Shown: positions 5,188-12,915, counted from the stretch's first letter. The stretch is DNA of 12,915 bases from an uncultured Lachnospiraceae bacterium (GCA_945827765.1 CALZPS010000020.1:1-12915), one strand, 5' to 3'. Program-made: numbers and translations. Notes: generated by a model not told the origin, from the sequence alone.

Positions 5188-6219
5188 CTAATTGTTTACC
5201 CCATGATGAACAACATAGCTATTGCGGTCAATCGCCTTAAACATATATCCCTGATTCTGAAAATATTCAATGACCGCCGGAAGCCCTTCTACAGTTGTAT
5301 CTTTTGTTCCGGAATCATGACATAAGAGCATAATTTTATTCAGATTGCATGATGTCGAATTCTGAATAATTTCCTCTGTTGTGCACACGCCGCCGTCACC
5401 ACTTGCAGCATTCCAGTCGTAGTACTGATATCCCTGTTCCTGCACCATGGATACCAGCTGTGTCATAATCCCTTGTGCATAGTCTGCCGAAATCGTGTTG
5501 GAAGTGCCTCCCGGAAACCGGATAAAGCAGGGAATATAACCAATCTGTTCCTTTGCCACTTCTCCGATCGCTTTCAAATCCTGAAAATATGCCTCCGTCG
5601 AGGAGTACAACTCTGCATAATTATGGGAATATGTATGTAATCCTATGGTATGTCCCTGTTTATATGCTTTCTTGATCATCGGCCTGTATTCCGCCTGTTG
5701 GCCCGTAATAAAGAAAGTCGCCTTCACCTGATAGTGCTCCAGTATATCGAGTATCCGTTCTGTATTTCGGGACGGTCCGTCATCAAACGTCAGATATACT
5801 ACTTTTTCCTCATCTGTCTCAAACGTTCCCGGAATATTTCCCGGCTGCACTGCAAACTCTTGATTTCTGGGGTCTGCCGCATCGGGGACATCTTCCGGTT
5901 TATCCGTCCCCTCTCCCGCACTGCCTGGATTCTCCTGTCCCTGCATGGCAGGATGATTTCCCGATGCTGTCACACCTCTTCTGTCGTCTTCTGTGTCCTG
6001 TAACAACAAACAGATTCCAAGAAGAATAAATGTCATACAAAATAAAGTTCCCATCGCTAATGACAACTTGTTTTTGCCCCGCCATTTTGAGAAGAACCCG
6101 TTTCTTTGTATCTTCTTCCACATATATTTACATTTCCTGAAAAAAGCGTTTTTGTTCGTCCACTTCCGTATCCGTTTTTCCAAAAGTTTTATGATTTGTT
6201 TCCATCCATCCTTATTCAT
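5188..6219 (-). CDS. Membrane-anchored polysaccharide deacetylase (NodB/CE4 family, PgdA-like)
   Basis: CE4 enzymes remove N- or O-acetyl groups from surface polysaccharides such as peptidoglycan GlcNAc. The 343-residue protein has a basic cytoplasmic N-terminus, one membrane helix (about 53-74), a low-complexity Gly/Pro/Asp/Glu-rich linker (about 80-135) and an extracellular NodB domain. Catalytic motifs are complete: TFDDGP (144-149), HTYSH (195-199), RFPGG (234-238), YDWN (267-270) and LLCHD (298-302). I chose the ATG at 6219-6217 because AAGGGGG lies eight bases upstream; a TTG eight codons earlier (6243) is in frame but has no ribosome site. It is the first gene of the operon with maf and the GGDEF/EAL gene. 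The substrate is not determined; peptidoglycan is the usual one for this architecture. Confidence 0.92.
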   Translation of the reverse strand: MNKDGWKQIIKLLEKRIRKWTNKNAFFRKCKYMWKKIQRNGFFSKWRGKNKLSLAMGTLFCMTFILLGICLLLQDTEDDRRGVTASGNHPAMQGQENPGSAGEGTDKPEDVPDAADPRNQEFAVQPGNIPGTFETDEEKVVYLTFDDGPSRNTERILDILEHYQVKATFFITGQQAEYRPMIKKAYKQGHTIGLHTYSHNYAELYSSTEAYFQDLKAIGEVAKEQIGYIPCFIRFPGGTSNTISADYAQGIMTQLVSMVQEQGYQYYDWNAASGDGGVCTTEEIIQNSTSCNLNKIMLLCHDSGTKDTTVEGLPAVIEYFQNQGYMFKAIDRNSYVVHHGVNN

Positions 6220-6260
6220 TTGTATATCCCCCTTAATAACCAAATCGCCCTGTTTATTTT

Positions 6261-6282
6261 ATGAGCTGCCCGACAATTGAGC
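6261..6282 (+). repeat. Intergenic 22-bp motif, copy 2
   Basis: This matches 2073-2094 at 20 of 22 bases around TGCCCGACAA. It lies in the 123-bp spacer between nrdG and the deacetylase gene, on the strand opposite to both. The spacer shows no convincing promoter for the deacetylase gene. Confidence 0.5.
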
Positions 6283-6342
6283 CTGACGCCGATTTCTTCG
6301 TGTTTCGCACTCCCAAAACCGTCTAAAACATTTGCAATCCGC

Positions 6343-6843
6343 TCATTTTATGCCTTCGCGCAAATCAATAATCCGCTGGTTGCGGCTCCCCCGAAACTCC
6401 AATGACAAATCCTTCTCCGCCTCAATAAACTCCCCATCTACCAACACATCGATGTACGACAGCATTTCCTGCGTCACATCGGTAAACACTTTGCCGCCTT
6501 TTATCAAATCCACATCATATAGATATCCCGTATAACACCAAATATCCTTTTTCGGATATGTCTGCCTGATTTCCCTCAGCAAATGTACCAGTTCTACCTG
6601 ATTTTCCGGTTCAAACGGCTCTCCGCCAAGCAGCGTAAATCCCTGAATATAATCGGGTTTGAGATAATCCAGAATTTCTGCCTGCGTCTCCTTCGTGTAT
6701 GGCTGACCGAAACGGAAATCCCATGTTTCCGCATTAAAACATCCCTTGCAATGATGACGGCATCCGGACACAAAGAGACTTACCCTTACACCCGGTCCGT
6801 CCGCAATATCATAATTTTTTATCGTTGCATAATTCATCTTCAT
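6343..6843 (-). CDS. nrdG: Anaerobic ribonucleoside-triphosphate reductase-activating protein (radical SAM)
   Basis: NrdG uses a 4Fe-4S cluster and S-adenosylmethionine to create the glycyl radical on NrdD, the oxygen-sensitive class III ribonucleotide reductase. The 166-residue protein has the radical SAM CxxxCxxC (C28, C32, C35 in SGCRHHCKGCFN), the NrdG-typical DIADGPGVRVSLFVSGC, and GGEP (73-76). The length is normal. Two starts are possible: ATG 6843 (MKMNYATIK) or ATG 6837 (MNYATIK); AAGGG sits six bases before the second, which also matches the usual family start, so the real N-terminus may be two residues shorter. No nrdD lies within reach; the upstream neighbour is an unrelated SGNH-like gene 80 bases away. 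Confidence 0.95.
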   Translation of the reverse strand: MKMNYATIKNYDIADGPGVRVSLFVSGCRHHCKGCFNAETWDFRFGQPYTKETQAEILDYLKPDYIQGFTLLGGEPFEPENQVELVHLLREIRQTYPKKDIWCYTGYLYDVDLIKGGKVFTDVTQEMLSYIDVLVDGEFIEAEKDLSLEFRGSRNQRIIDLREGIK

Positions 6844-6886
6844 CCCTTCCTTCTATATTACCTGTCGTTATCTCCCATTTCACTTT

Positions 6887-6916
6887 GCCCGACTACGCGC
6901 ACACCAAGGGTCGGGC
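6887..6916. terminator. Hairpin between the surface-glycan operon and nrdG
   Basis: GCCCGAC (6887-6893) and GTCGGGC (6910-6916) form a perfect seven-base-pair GC-rich stem with a 16-base loop, seven bases past the stop codon of the SGNH-like gene. There is no T-run on the minus strand after it, so it is a weak intrinsic terminator at best; it may be a processing or stability hairpin. Confidence 0.4.
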
Positions 6917-6923
6917 GTCTGCT

Positions 6924-7889
6924 CTACGGCTGCAGTTTTAAATCCTGCATCAAACCTGTATGCTCCTTGATATCATGAATTACTGCGTTGTTCATTTCCT
7001 TTTCCACATGGAAATGGACTCCGTCAAAAAAATATTCCTCCGGATAGTATAACACACTTTCAAAATATTCCTGCCAGTCATTATACAGACCGGCATCCAT
7101 AAACATCTGTTTCTCCTGCTCCACTTCCTCATGTTTCTCGGGCGTATCCGCTAACGGGTCGTGTATCAGATGCAATGTGACCTGATGCTCCTTACACACC
7201 TCCGTCATCTTCTGAAAATACTGCAGCGCCAACGGAGAAATCTGATTGTACGTCCTTTCAAACGGGGCCGACAAGTCTTCCCCCAACACATCCTCATGAT
7301 AAGTCAGCAACGAATTCAAAATAATCTTCCGGTTCACAAAAGAACGGTCAAACAGATTTGCCATAAACGGAGTCATCAGAAGAGGTCCAAATTTTCCTTC
7401 CGCCTCGTCAAGCGTCTCCGGTTCCAATGCTTTCAGTGTCCCCGCCTGCATATGCGGCACAATCACATAACTATATCCACATTTCACATCAATGACCGAC
7501 TCCCACGATTCCTTACTGTAAAACAAATACACGTCTTTCGCTGCCGGATGAGACTCAACAAACTTTTTCACCAGCACATACTGAGTGGCCATCGTACACG
7601 GACGCGTATTTCCCGCCAGAAAAATTTTATCGTTTACTTCTCTGGCATTGGCAAACAGCATATAGCTTACACTGTCTCCGACCAGAATGCTGTGATAGTC
7701 ATTATCACTCTCTTGTGCAGTCTTTAGCACCTCCGGTGCCACATCCTCCCTGCTGTAATCCTCGCTGCAGGTCAAGAAGGCCAAACATCTGTCCAAGGGT
7801 TCACATACCGCACAAAGCCCAAGAATCCCCGCTGTCAGTCCTCCCAGAAGAAGGAGGAAACTGATCATTTTAATCATATATTTTCCCAT
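6924..7889 (-). CDS. Membrane-anchored SGNH/GDSL-like protein, likely partner of the MBOAT acyltransferase
   Basis: The 321-residue protein has an N-terminal signal anchor (about 6-28) and an extracytoplasmic domain. ILVGDSVSYML (GDS at 71-73) resembles SGNH block I with its nucleophilic serine, N94 in AGNT could be the block III Asn, and FFDGVHFH (D289, H292) resembles the block V Asp-x-x-His. SGNH proteins of the DltD/AlgJ/AlgX/PatB type complete O-acylation by receiving an acyl group moved across the membrane by an MBOAT protein. That gene is immediately upstream, with a 12-base gap holding this gene's AGGAGG ribosome site. The pairing is inferred from motifs and adjacency; overall identity to a named family was not recognised. 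Confidence 0.72.
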   Translation of the reverse strand: MGKYMIKMISFLLLLGGLTAGILGLCAVCEPLDRCLAFLTCSEDYSREDVAPEVLKTAQESDNDYHSILVGDSVSYMLFANAREVNDKIFLAGNTRPCTMATQYVLVKKFVESHPAAKDVYLFYSKESWESVIDVKCGYSYVIVPHMQAGTLKALEPETLDEAEGKFGPLLMTPFMANLFDRSFVNRKIILNSLLTYHEDVLGEDLSAPFERTYNQISPLALQYFQKMTEVCKEHQVTLHLIHDPLADTPEKHEEVEQEKQMFMDAGLYNDWQEYFESVLYYPEEYFFDGVHFHVEKEMNNAVIHDIKEHTGLMQDLKLQP

Positions 7890-7901
7890 GCCATCCTCCT
7901 G

Positions 7902-9362
7902 TCAAAACTGAAAATACAAAAATGACGACGCGCTCTGCCCAAATGTCTGCAGTATCGATACCAATATCAGAAACGTAAGTACATAATATACTCCCCAGCG
8001 TACCGCCCTCGGCTTTTCGGAAATCCATAACGAGAAATGAACCCCCCGCTCATGCAGAATGTCTACCGCAAGCAGAAGTATCAATGCCACAATTACCAAC
8101 AAACACTGTGCCGGCACCAGTCCCAGATTCATCACGCTGCCGTCAATCAGGCGACTCCATTCAAACCGCAGTACAATAATTTTAAAAATTTCCAATGACT
8201 CACGGAAGGAATTTGCCCGGAAAACAACAAATGTAATGACAATCAGGAAAAATGTAATGACCCGCTGTAACGTTTGATACACAATATGTTCCGGATTGAT
8301 ATGTAATAATTCCCATATTTTCTTTTTGAGCGGGGTCATCATCTCCCCTATCACCTGATATCCGCCGTGAAGTCCGCCCCATATAATGTAATGCCAGCTT
8401 GCGCCATGCCACATTCCACTCGCCAGAAAGGTAATCATCACATTCAAATATTTTCTTCCTTTCGAGCAGCGGCTGCCGCCCAGCGGAATATACAGATAAT
8501 CCCGAAACCATCCCGACAAACTGATATGCCATCTTCTCCAGTGTTCCCGGATACTGCGGGCAAAAAACGGCTGCCGGAAGTTGTCCATCAATGTAACGCC
8601 CAGTACTTTTGCAGCGCCGATTGCGATATGGCTGTAGCCGCCAAAATCACAATAAATCTGTATTGCAAACAGTGCCGATGCAAGCACAAGCATACTCCCG
8701 CTGTATGCGTTGTAATCACCATATACCGTATCCACCAGAATCGCCAGATTATCCGCAATCACCACCTTTTCCACATAGCCCCAGAGCATAATCTGCAGCC
8801 CTTTTGTCACATTCCCGGCATCAAAACGGATGGGGCTCTTAAACTGGCTCAGAAGATTGGTCGAGCGCTCGATTGGTCCCGCCACCAGCTGTGGAAAAAA
8901 TGATACAAACAATGCATAATCAATAAAATTCTTCTCTGCCTTCAGTCTGCCTCTGTACACATCAAACGTATATCCGACTGCCTGAAAGGTATAAAAAGAA
9001 ATTCCGACCGGCAGAAGAATGGTAAACGGCAGGCTATCATTTCTCCCAAACAATTGGTTTATATTTTCCAATATCCATTCAAAATATTTAAAAAAGAACA
9101 AGATACTGAAATTACTCACCAGACAGAGTGCAAAGGAAAGTTTCCGCCAAATATGATGCCCGCATCTGTCAATTATGATTCCGCACACATAAGTAATCAC
9201 GGTTGACAGCAGAATCAGCAATCCATATTTCGCATTCCAGCTCATATAAAAATAGTAGCTGGCAATCAGCAGCCAAATATTTTTAAATCTGTCCGGTATG
9301 ATAAAACAAACCAGTACCACAATCGGAAAATAAATCAAAAATGAAACCGAATTAAAAAGCAT
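7902..9362 (-). CDS. MBOAT-family O-acyltransferase (AlgI/PatA/DltB-like)
   Basis: This polytopic membrane protein of 486 residues moves acyl groups from the cytoplasm to acceptors outside the membrane. Diagnostic features are VGISFYTFQAVGYTFDVYRG (119-138), FFPQLVAGPIERS, YCDFGGYSHIAIG, WRRWHISLSGWFRDYLYIPL (275-294) and MWHGASWHYIIWGGLHGG (317-334). H319 corresponds to the family's catalytic histidine. Length and motif order match AlgI-like proteins. ATG 9362-9360 follows a GAAAGGAAAGG sequence about ten bases upstream. It lies 54 bases after the GT-C gene and directly before the SGNH-like partner. The acceptor polymer is not evident; no alginate or D-alanylation (dltA/dltC) genes accompany it. 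Confidence 0.94.
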   Translation of the reverse strand: MLFNSVSFLIYFPIVVLVCFIIPDRFKNIWLLIASYYFYMSWNAKYGLLILLSTVITYVCGIIIDRCGHHIWRKLSFALCLVSNFSILFFFKYFEWILENINQLFGRNDSLPFTILLPVGISFYTFQAVGYTFDVYRGRLKAEKNFIDYALFVSFFPQLVAGPIERSTNLLSQFKSPIRFDAGNVTKGLQIMLWGYVEKVVIADNLAILVDTVYGDYNAYSGSMLVLASALFAIQIYCDFGGYSHIAIGAAKVLGVTLMDNFRQPFFARSIREHWRRWHISLSGWFRDYLYIPLGGSRCSKGRKYLNVMITFLASGMWHGASWHYIIWGGLHGGYQVIGEMMTPLKKKIWELLHINPEHIVYQTLQRVITFFLIVITFVVFRANSFRESLEIFKIIVLRFEWSRLIDGSVMNLGLVPAQCLLVIVALILLLAVDILHERGVHFSLWISEKPRAVRWGVYYVLTFLILVSILQTFGQSASSFLYFQF

Positions 9363-9416
9363 TTAACGTAAACCTTTCCTTTCAACCATGCAGCATACCA
9401 CCACAGCCACCTACAT

Positions 9417-11270
9417 TTACCGACGAATTACAAGCGGCTCTGCATTCTCTGATATCATATCATATTTTCCCACATTAAACAATGAGATTGCTTTTGTTTC
9501 TTCTTCCTCATCCTTCCAGTCAAATTCAAATGCCACCTCCGCCGAGGCACCGGGAGCGATATCACCAATCACCGTCTTCTCCTGTCCATAGTAGTTCACG
9601 TCATATTCCGTACTGTGCAGACAAAAGGTTTCCCTTCCGTTATTCAGATAGGTATCGCCTTCATTGCGGATTTTGATCACAGCCCTGCAATGTCCGTCTT
9701 CCTCCGTCTCGGCGGAAAGTAATTCACACGAAATATCCGCCTTGCTCTGACTGCCGTCACAACTATAATAGAAGAGATATTGATCATGAATTTTCTCCAA
9801 TGTTCCTTTTTCGTTGAGTACATTCATCAGATTATCGGTCGGCTCATAATCCACCACATGAGAAAACAATACATATATTCCTTTCTGCCCGGAAATATAC
9901 TCGATATCCTCAGGCGAACCGCCGTCTTTACAAAAAAAGCCATGCCCCAGATATACATTATCCTCAAAGCCACAGACCGATGTCGTATCATAGCCCATTT
10001 TATATTGGAAAACCGGAATTGCCGGATAATACACATAAATCAGATCGTCCTGCGTAATATTTTCCTGAATATAGGAAAGGCTTTCGTTTGACTCTTCCCC
10101 GGCACGGTATGCAATTCCCTCGTGATAAGTAGCGAAACCGGTTCCGGTCATCAGGAAAACGACAAGTATTGCCGCCAGACAGATTCGCATATATTGCGGT
10201 TTCGCAATTCTCCCTGTCAGCCATTTAACCATAAAAGCCGCCAGCAATACCAAAATCGGGATCAAGAACAAAAACATCCGGTCCGACATCGGGAAAAATC
10301 CAAAATGAGATGCCACAAGTGTAATTACAATTCCCAATGTCAACGCCCATATATAATCATTCCGAACTACGATAATGTTGAGAAGCACCGCAGCAGCCGC
10401 CAGCAGTAGAATCACCTTCCACAGAGGTCCTGCCCCCTGTGTCACAAAGGCAATCAAATGTATCGCCCATTTCAATTCTTTCATACTGCCGACCCAGAAC
10501 GGGAATTCATAGCCTTCCCAAAACTCGCTCAGGTTTGTCGTGGCAATCGTCGGTTTCAACCAGACAATATACATAATCAGAAAACTTACGCAGATTGTGA
10601 TTCCCAGAACCATTCCCCGCCAAAAGTTCTGCTTGTCCTTCTTCCACATCGCTTTCAGCACTTCGTATGCAACCACTCCGCCCGAAAAAAATGCGACCGG
10701 ATTGGAAAACCAAATCAGAATAAAATATACGAGGCAGAGCATCCAGAATTTCATTTTTTCTTCTTTATACCAATAGTAAAACAACAGCACCAGCATTACG
10801 CACAATGCATCGCAAATATACGGTTTGAACATATTGGAATATTCCAACAAAAACGCAACATTCGCCAGTCCCGCCGTACACAACATCGGATATTCCAGTT
10901 TAACAATCCGTTTCACCACTACATAAAATGCCGCCAGCAGTATGACATAGGCAAAAATCGAAAACAGACGGAATACAAACTCTGAATTACCGAGAAGAGA
11001 AATGATGATTTTGATCATCAACAGATACCCTACAGGTGCACTCTGATTCCATTCCAGCGGCGACATACACAATTCAAATAAGGAACGTTTGTTGAGGGAA
11101 ATTGCCAGCATCGCTTCATCCAGCCACAGAGTCCTCCCCACGAGATTCATCTTAATGCTGCACCAGACACATGCCAATACCGCAAAAAAAGCCAGAATCT
11201 CAATTCCGCAGTTCACCTTTTTGCTGTTGATAAACTCTCTGAATTTCCGTCCATCATCCCACAATTTCAT
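9417..11270 (-). CDS. GT-C fold membrane glycosyltransferase (GT39/ArnT-like) with extracytoplasmic C-terminal domain
   Basis: The 617-residue protein has about 11-12 hydrophobic segments up to residue 400. The first external loop carries GRTLWLDEAMLA (45-56) with D51-E52, the acidic pair typical of GT-C enzymes that take a sugar from a polyprenyl-phosphate carrier. SAPVGYLLMIK and FRLFSIF follow, as in GT39/ArnT-like proteins. Residues about 400-510 are a soluble external region. Residues about 510-617 look beta-rich (AVIKIRNEGDTYL, IAPGASAEVAFEF) and may form an Ig-like domain. The start overlaps the acyltransferase stop by 17 bases, indicating tight co-translation. Donor sugar and acceptor are unknown. 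A second related protein lies at the window end. Confidence 0.8.
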   Translation of the reverse strand: MKLWDDGRKFREFINSKKVNCGIEILAFFAVLACVWCSIKMNLVGRTLWLDEAMLAISLNKRSLFELCMSPLEWNQSAPVGYLLMIKIIISLLGNSEFVFRLFSIFAYVILLAAFYVVVKRIVKLEYPMLCTAGLANVAFLLEYSNMFKPYICDALCVMLVLLFYYWYKEEKMKFWMLCLVYFILIWFSNPVAFFSGGVVAYEVLKAMWKKDKQNFWRGMVLGITICVSFLIMYIVWLKPTIATTNLSEFWEGYEFPFWVGSMKELKWAIHLIAFVTQGAGPLWKVILLLAAAAVLLNIIVVRNDYIWALTLGIVITLVASHFGFFPMSDRMFLFLIPILVLLAAFMVKWLTGRIAKPQYMRICLAAILVVFLMTGTGFATYHEGIAYRAGEESNESLSYIQENITQDDLIYVYYPAIPVFQYKMGYDTTSVCGFEDNVYLGHGFFCKDGGSPEDIEYISGQKGIYVLFSHVVDYEPTDNLMNVLNEKGTLEKIHDQYLFYYSCDGSQSKADISCELLSAETEEDGHCRAVIKIRNEGDTYLNNGRETFCLHSTEYDVNYYGQEKTVIGDIAPGASAEVAFEFDWKDEEEETKAISLFNVGKYDMISENAEPLVIRR

Positions 11271-12285
11271 TTTCCTTTGTTCCTCTCTTTTTTAATAATT
11301 GATACAGACAAATTACCATCACCGGAATGCAGGCAAGAAACAGTTCCCATGCCGCCAGCAAAAAAATGTTTATCTCCGATGAATGAACAAGACAGCTTTT
11401 GTCAAGGATATGTGTGCAGAGTATCAAAAAAGAATACTTTCCACACACGCACAAAACCTTTGTTACATACGGCAGATATTGAGCAATCAAATAAGAGATT
11501 CCCAGCACCACACTCATCGACAAGGTGGAGACAAGCAAAAATGTCATTCCATTCGGATAAGAACGAACTGCCAGTTCACTGTATCCAAAGCAATACACTG
11601 TCACCCCCCATGTGACAAAGGTCACTGCCAGAAGCCATGGTTTTTTCAAAAATGCTGTCACTTGTTCCTGATAACGATGAGAAAAATCTCCCAAAAACAG
11701 AAAGAATACCGTTGCCATTGCCACATCCAGACTCCATGGGAGCTTGATTCCCTGATTACCAATTACAACTCCGGCACAGGAAACAATAACCGATAATACT
11801 CCCCTGATAAAATAATTTTCCTTCTCCATCTTACAGATCACAGCATATACCAGCCTGGAAGCAACCAACATAGGCAAAAACCAGGCGATTCCGACATAGA
11901 AACCATTTCCCTGCCAAGTCTCATCCAATGTATATCCCAGTACTATTTGTTTCAGTATATCCAACACCTGCCCCGGCCGTGCCATATGCAGCATGATATC
12001 CCAATAAACACGTACTGTGACAAGAAGAAGTGCATAGGGAAGCACCAGCTTTTGCAGGTTTTTCTTCACATCAAATCTTCGGAAAAAGAATCCGGAGACG
12101 AACAAAAAAACCTGCAGCCCCATTGTCACAACAAACCGATGATAAATCAGGTTCGTCTCTCCCAACACATGAAAGACGACGATCATCATCATGGTCATTC
12201 CTCTTGCCACATCCAGGTATTCCACTCTTCCGGCGTTTATTTTCTTCTGCTCCATACCTTTTCTCATTTGTTTTTCCGTGCTCAT
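11254..12285 (-). CDS. Acyltransferase-3 family membrane protein (OafA/OatA-like, membrane part only)
   Basis: This 343-residue multi-spanning protein belongs to the AT3 family, which O-acetylates surface glycans. EYLDVARGMTMMMIVVFHV (22-40) carries the family signature with R28 and H39; GLQVFLFVSGFFFRR and YVGIAWFLPMLVASRLVY are also typical. About ten hydrophobic segments are visible. It lacks the extra C-terminal SGNH domain found in OatA-type enzymes, so any downstream transfer step would need a separate protein. ATG 12285-12283 follows GGAGAAAGAAGA, with the GGAG eight bases upstream; two further Met codons (residues 7 and 11) are less well placed. It starts 25 bases after the upstream membrane protein and overlaps the next gene by 17 bases. 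Confidence 0.85.
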   Translation of the reverse strand: MSTEKQMRKGMEQKKINAGRVEYLDVARGMTMMMIVVFHVLGETNLIYHRFVVTMGLQVFLFVSGFFFRRFDVKKNLQKLVLPYALLLVTVRVYWDIMLHMARPGQVLDILKQIVLGYTLDETWQGNGFYVGIAWFLPMLVASRLVYAVICKMEKENYFIRGVLSVIVSCAGVVIGNQGIKLPWSLDVAMATVFFLFLGDFSHRYQEQVTAFLKKPWLLAVTFVTWGVTVYCFGYSELAVRSYPNGMTFLLVSTLSMSVVLGISYLIAQYLPYVTKVLCVCGKYSFLILCTHILDKSCLVHSSEINIFLLAAWELFLACIPVMVICLYQLLKKRGTKENEIVG

Positions 12286-12310
12286 TCTTCTTTCTCCATT
12301 CGGTTTCTTA

Positions 12311-12869
12311 TTATTTCAGCTCACAAAAATATACATGGACGATAAGCGAATCGGTATATCCGTCTCCCCATCCGATTGTCTGCTCTCCTTTATCAAGAAC
12401 ATTGTAACCATTTTCCTCAAAAATCTTTACATTTTGTTCCTCTTCCGCCTCGGCCTCGTCTTTATAAAGTTCCAGCAGCCATACCGTCTGATGCTTTTCT
12501 TCACAAAAGCTTTCCGCATCTTCTACAATCTTCGTATCAGTCAGCGGGCCCCACTCTGTAAATGCCTGACCATCCATCGCCCCCTCGGGAAGATATCGCT
12601 CCTGTTCCGGGAAATAGGCTGCCGCATCGGCCATCAGATAACAATGTGCGCTGTAGATTACATCCTCTTCCACCATCTCTTCCTGCAGCAGATAGAGCAT
12701 CGTCGTGTTGGAGGCATGATTGCGGTGAGAAAATTCTTTTCCGTAGTTCACTGAAAACAAAAGCAGCCCGCATAACCCCAATGCCACAAATACGCTCTTT
12801 TGTTTTATCTGCAGCAGCGCACACACCACGGTAATCCAGAACAACGGCAGCACCACGATAATATATCTG
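12311..12869 (-). CDS. C-terminal part of a GT-C-like membrane protein, 5' end missing at contig edge
   Basis: About 186 residues remain. They start RYIIVVLPLFWITVVCALLQ, the last-helix pattern (RY...LPL) of GT39-type GT-C glycosyltransferases, then one more hydrophobic segment (VFVALGLCGLLLFSV) and a soluble external domain with many Asp/Glu residues ending VYFCELK. The organisation parallels residues 330-500 of the GT-C protein at 9417-11270, so it is probably a second enzyme of that type. The apparent start giving MCIRDS is not real: these codons come from sequencing adapter, and the genomic frame enters at about 12868. Family assignment is inferred from the tail only. Confidence 0.6.
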
Positions 12870-12915
12870 CTGTCTCTTATACACATCTGACGCTGCCGAC
12901 GATACTCCTTGTGTA
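12870..12915. other. Untrimmed Nextera adapter, index and P5 start (sequencing artifact)
   Basis: CTGTCTCTTATACACATCT (12870-12888) is the Tn5 mosaic end, GACGCTGCCGACGA (12889-12902) completes the reverse complement of the Nextera read-1 adapter, TACTCCTT (12903-12910) is the reverse complement of i5 index AAGGAGTA (S507), and GTGTA (12911-12915) is the start of the reverse-complemented P5 primer. The order is exactly that of read-through from a short insert. It produces the peptides MCIRDS and MYKRQ seen in two minus-strand frames, both familiar adapter-derived N-termini. Confidence 0.97.

Noticed and set aside
6220..6243. TTG start for the polysaccharide deacetylase at 6243
   Set aside because: The AAGGGGG ribosome site is within the extension and serves the ATG at 6219.
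12311..12886. A complete CDS starting MCIRDS at 12886
   Set aside because: The first residues are translated adapter; only the part from about 12868 downward is genomic, so the gene is treated as 5'-partial.

Overview
This window looks like a contig end from an anaerobic, low-to-moderate GC Gram-positive bacterium, most likely a gut clostridium of the Lachnospiraceae type. The reasons are strong AGGAGG-type ribosome sites, sigma-A-like promoters, a class III ribonucleotide reductase activase (NrdG), a Rpn-family nuclease with a lysine/glutamate-rich repeat tail, and single-membrane surface-polymer genes. This is inferred from family content and style; no rRNA or other marker gene is present.

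Left part (1-2110): the 5' end of an ammonium transporter gene (minus strand) runs off the left edge. Its roughly 170-nt leader has a clear promoter, two successive intrinsic terminators and a chain of tiny overlapping ORFs, which suggests attenuation control. Next is a Rpn-family PD-(D/E)XK nuclease (minus) with five 24-bp repeats near its 3' end and a good internal ribosome site that could make a separate C-terminal protein. About 0.5 kb of AT-rich non-coding DNA with several small hairpins follows.

Middle part (2110-6843): a plus-strand YgjP-like zinc metalloprotease faces, across a roughly 290-bp block of hairpin repeats, a minus-strand operon read right to left: membrane-anchored polysaccharide deacetylase, then maf, then a GAF-GGDEF-EAL protein whose EAL domain has lost key residues. 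A lone nrdG lies upstream.

Right part (6924-12869): five consecutive minus-strand genes with tight or overlapping spacing form a surface-glycan module. In transcription order they are the C-terminus of a GT-C-like membrane protein, an acyltransferase-3 family protein, a full-length GT-C glycosyltransferase with an extracytoplasmic tail, an AlgI-like MBOAT O-acyltransferase and a membrane-anchored SGNH-like partner. Together they suggest sugar transfer from a lipid carrier to an external glycan and O-acylation of that glycan; the polymer is unknown.

The last 46 bases (12870-12915) are not genomic. They match the Nextera transposase adapter, an i5 index and the start of the P5 primer, so the sequence is trustworthy only to about 12869 and the apparent N-terminus of the last ORF is an artifact.
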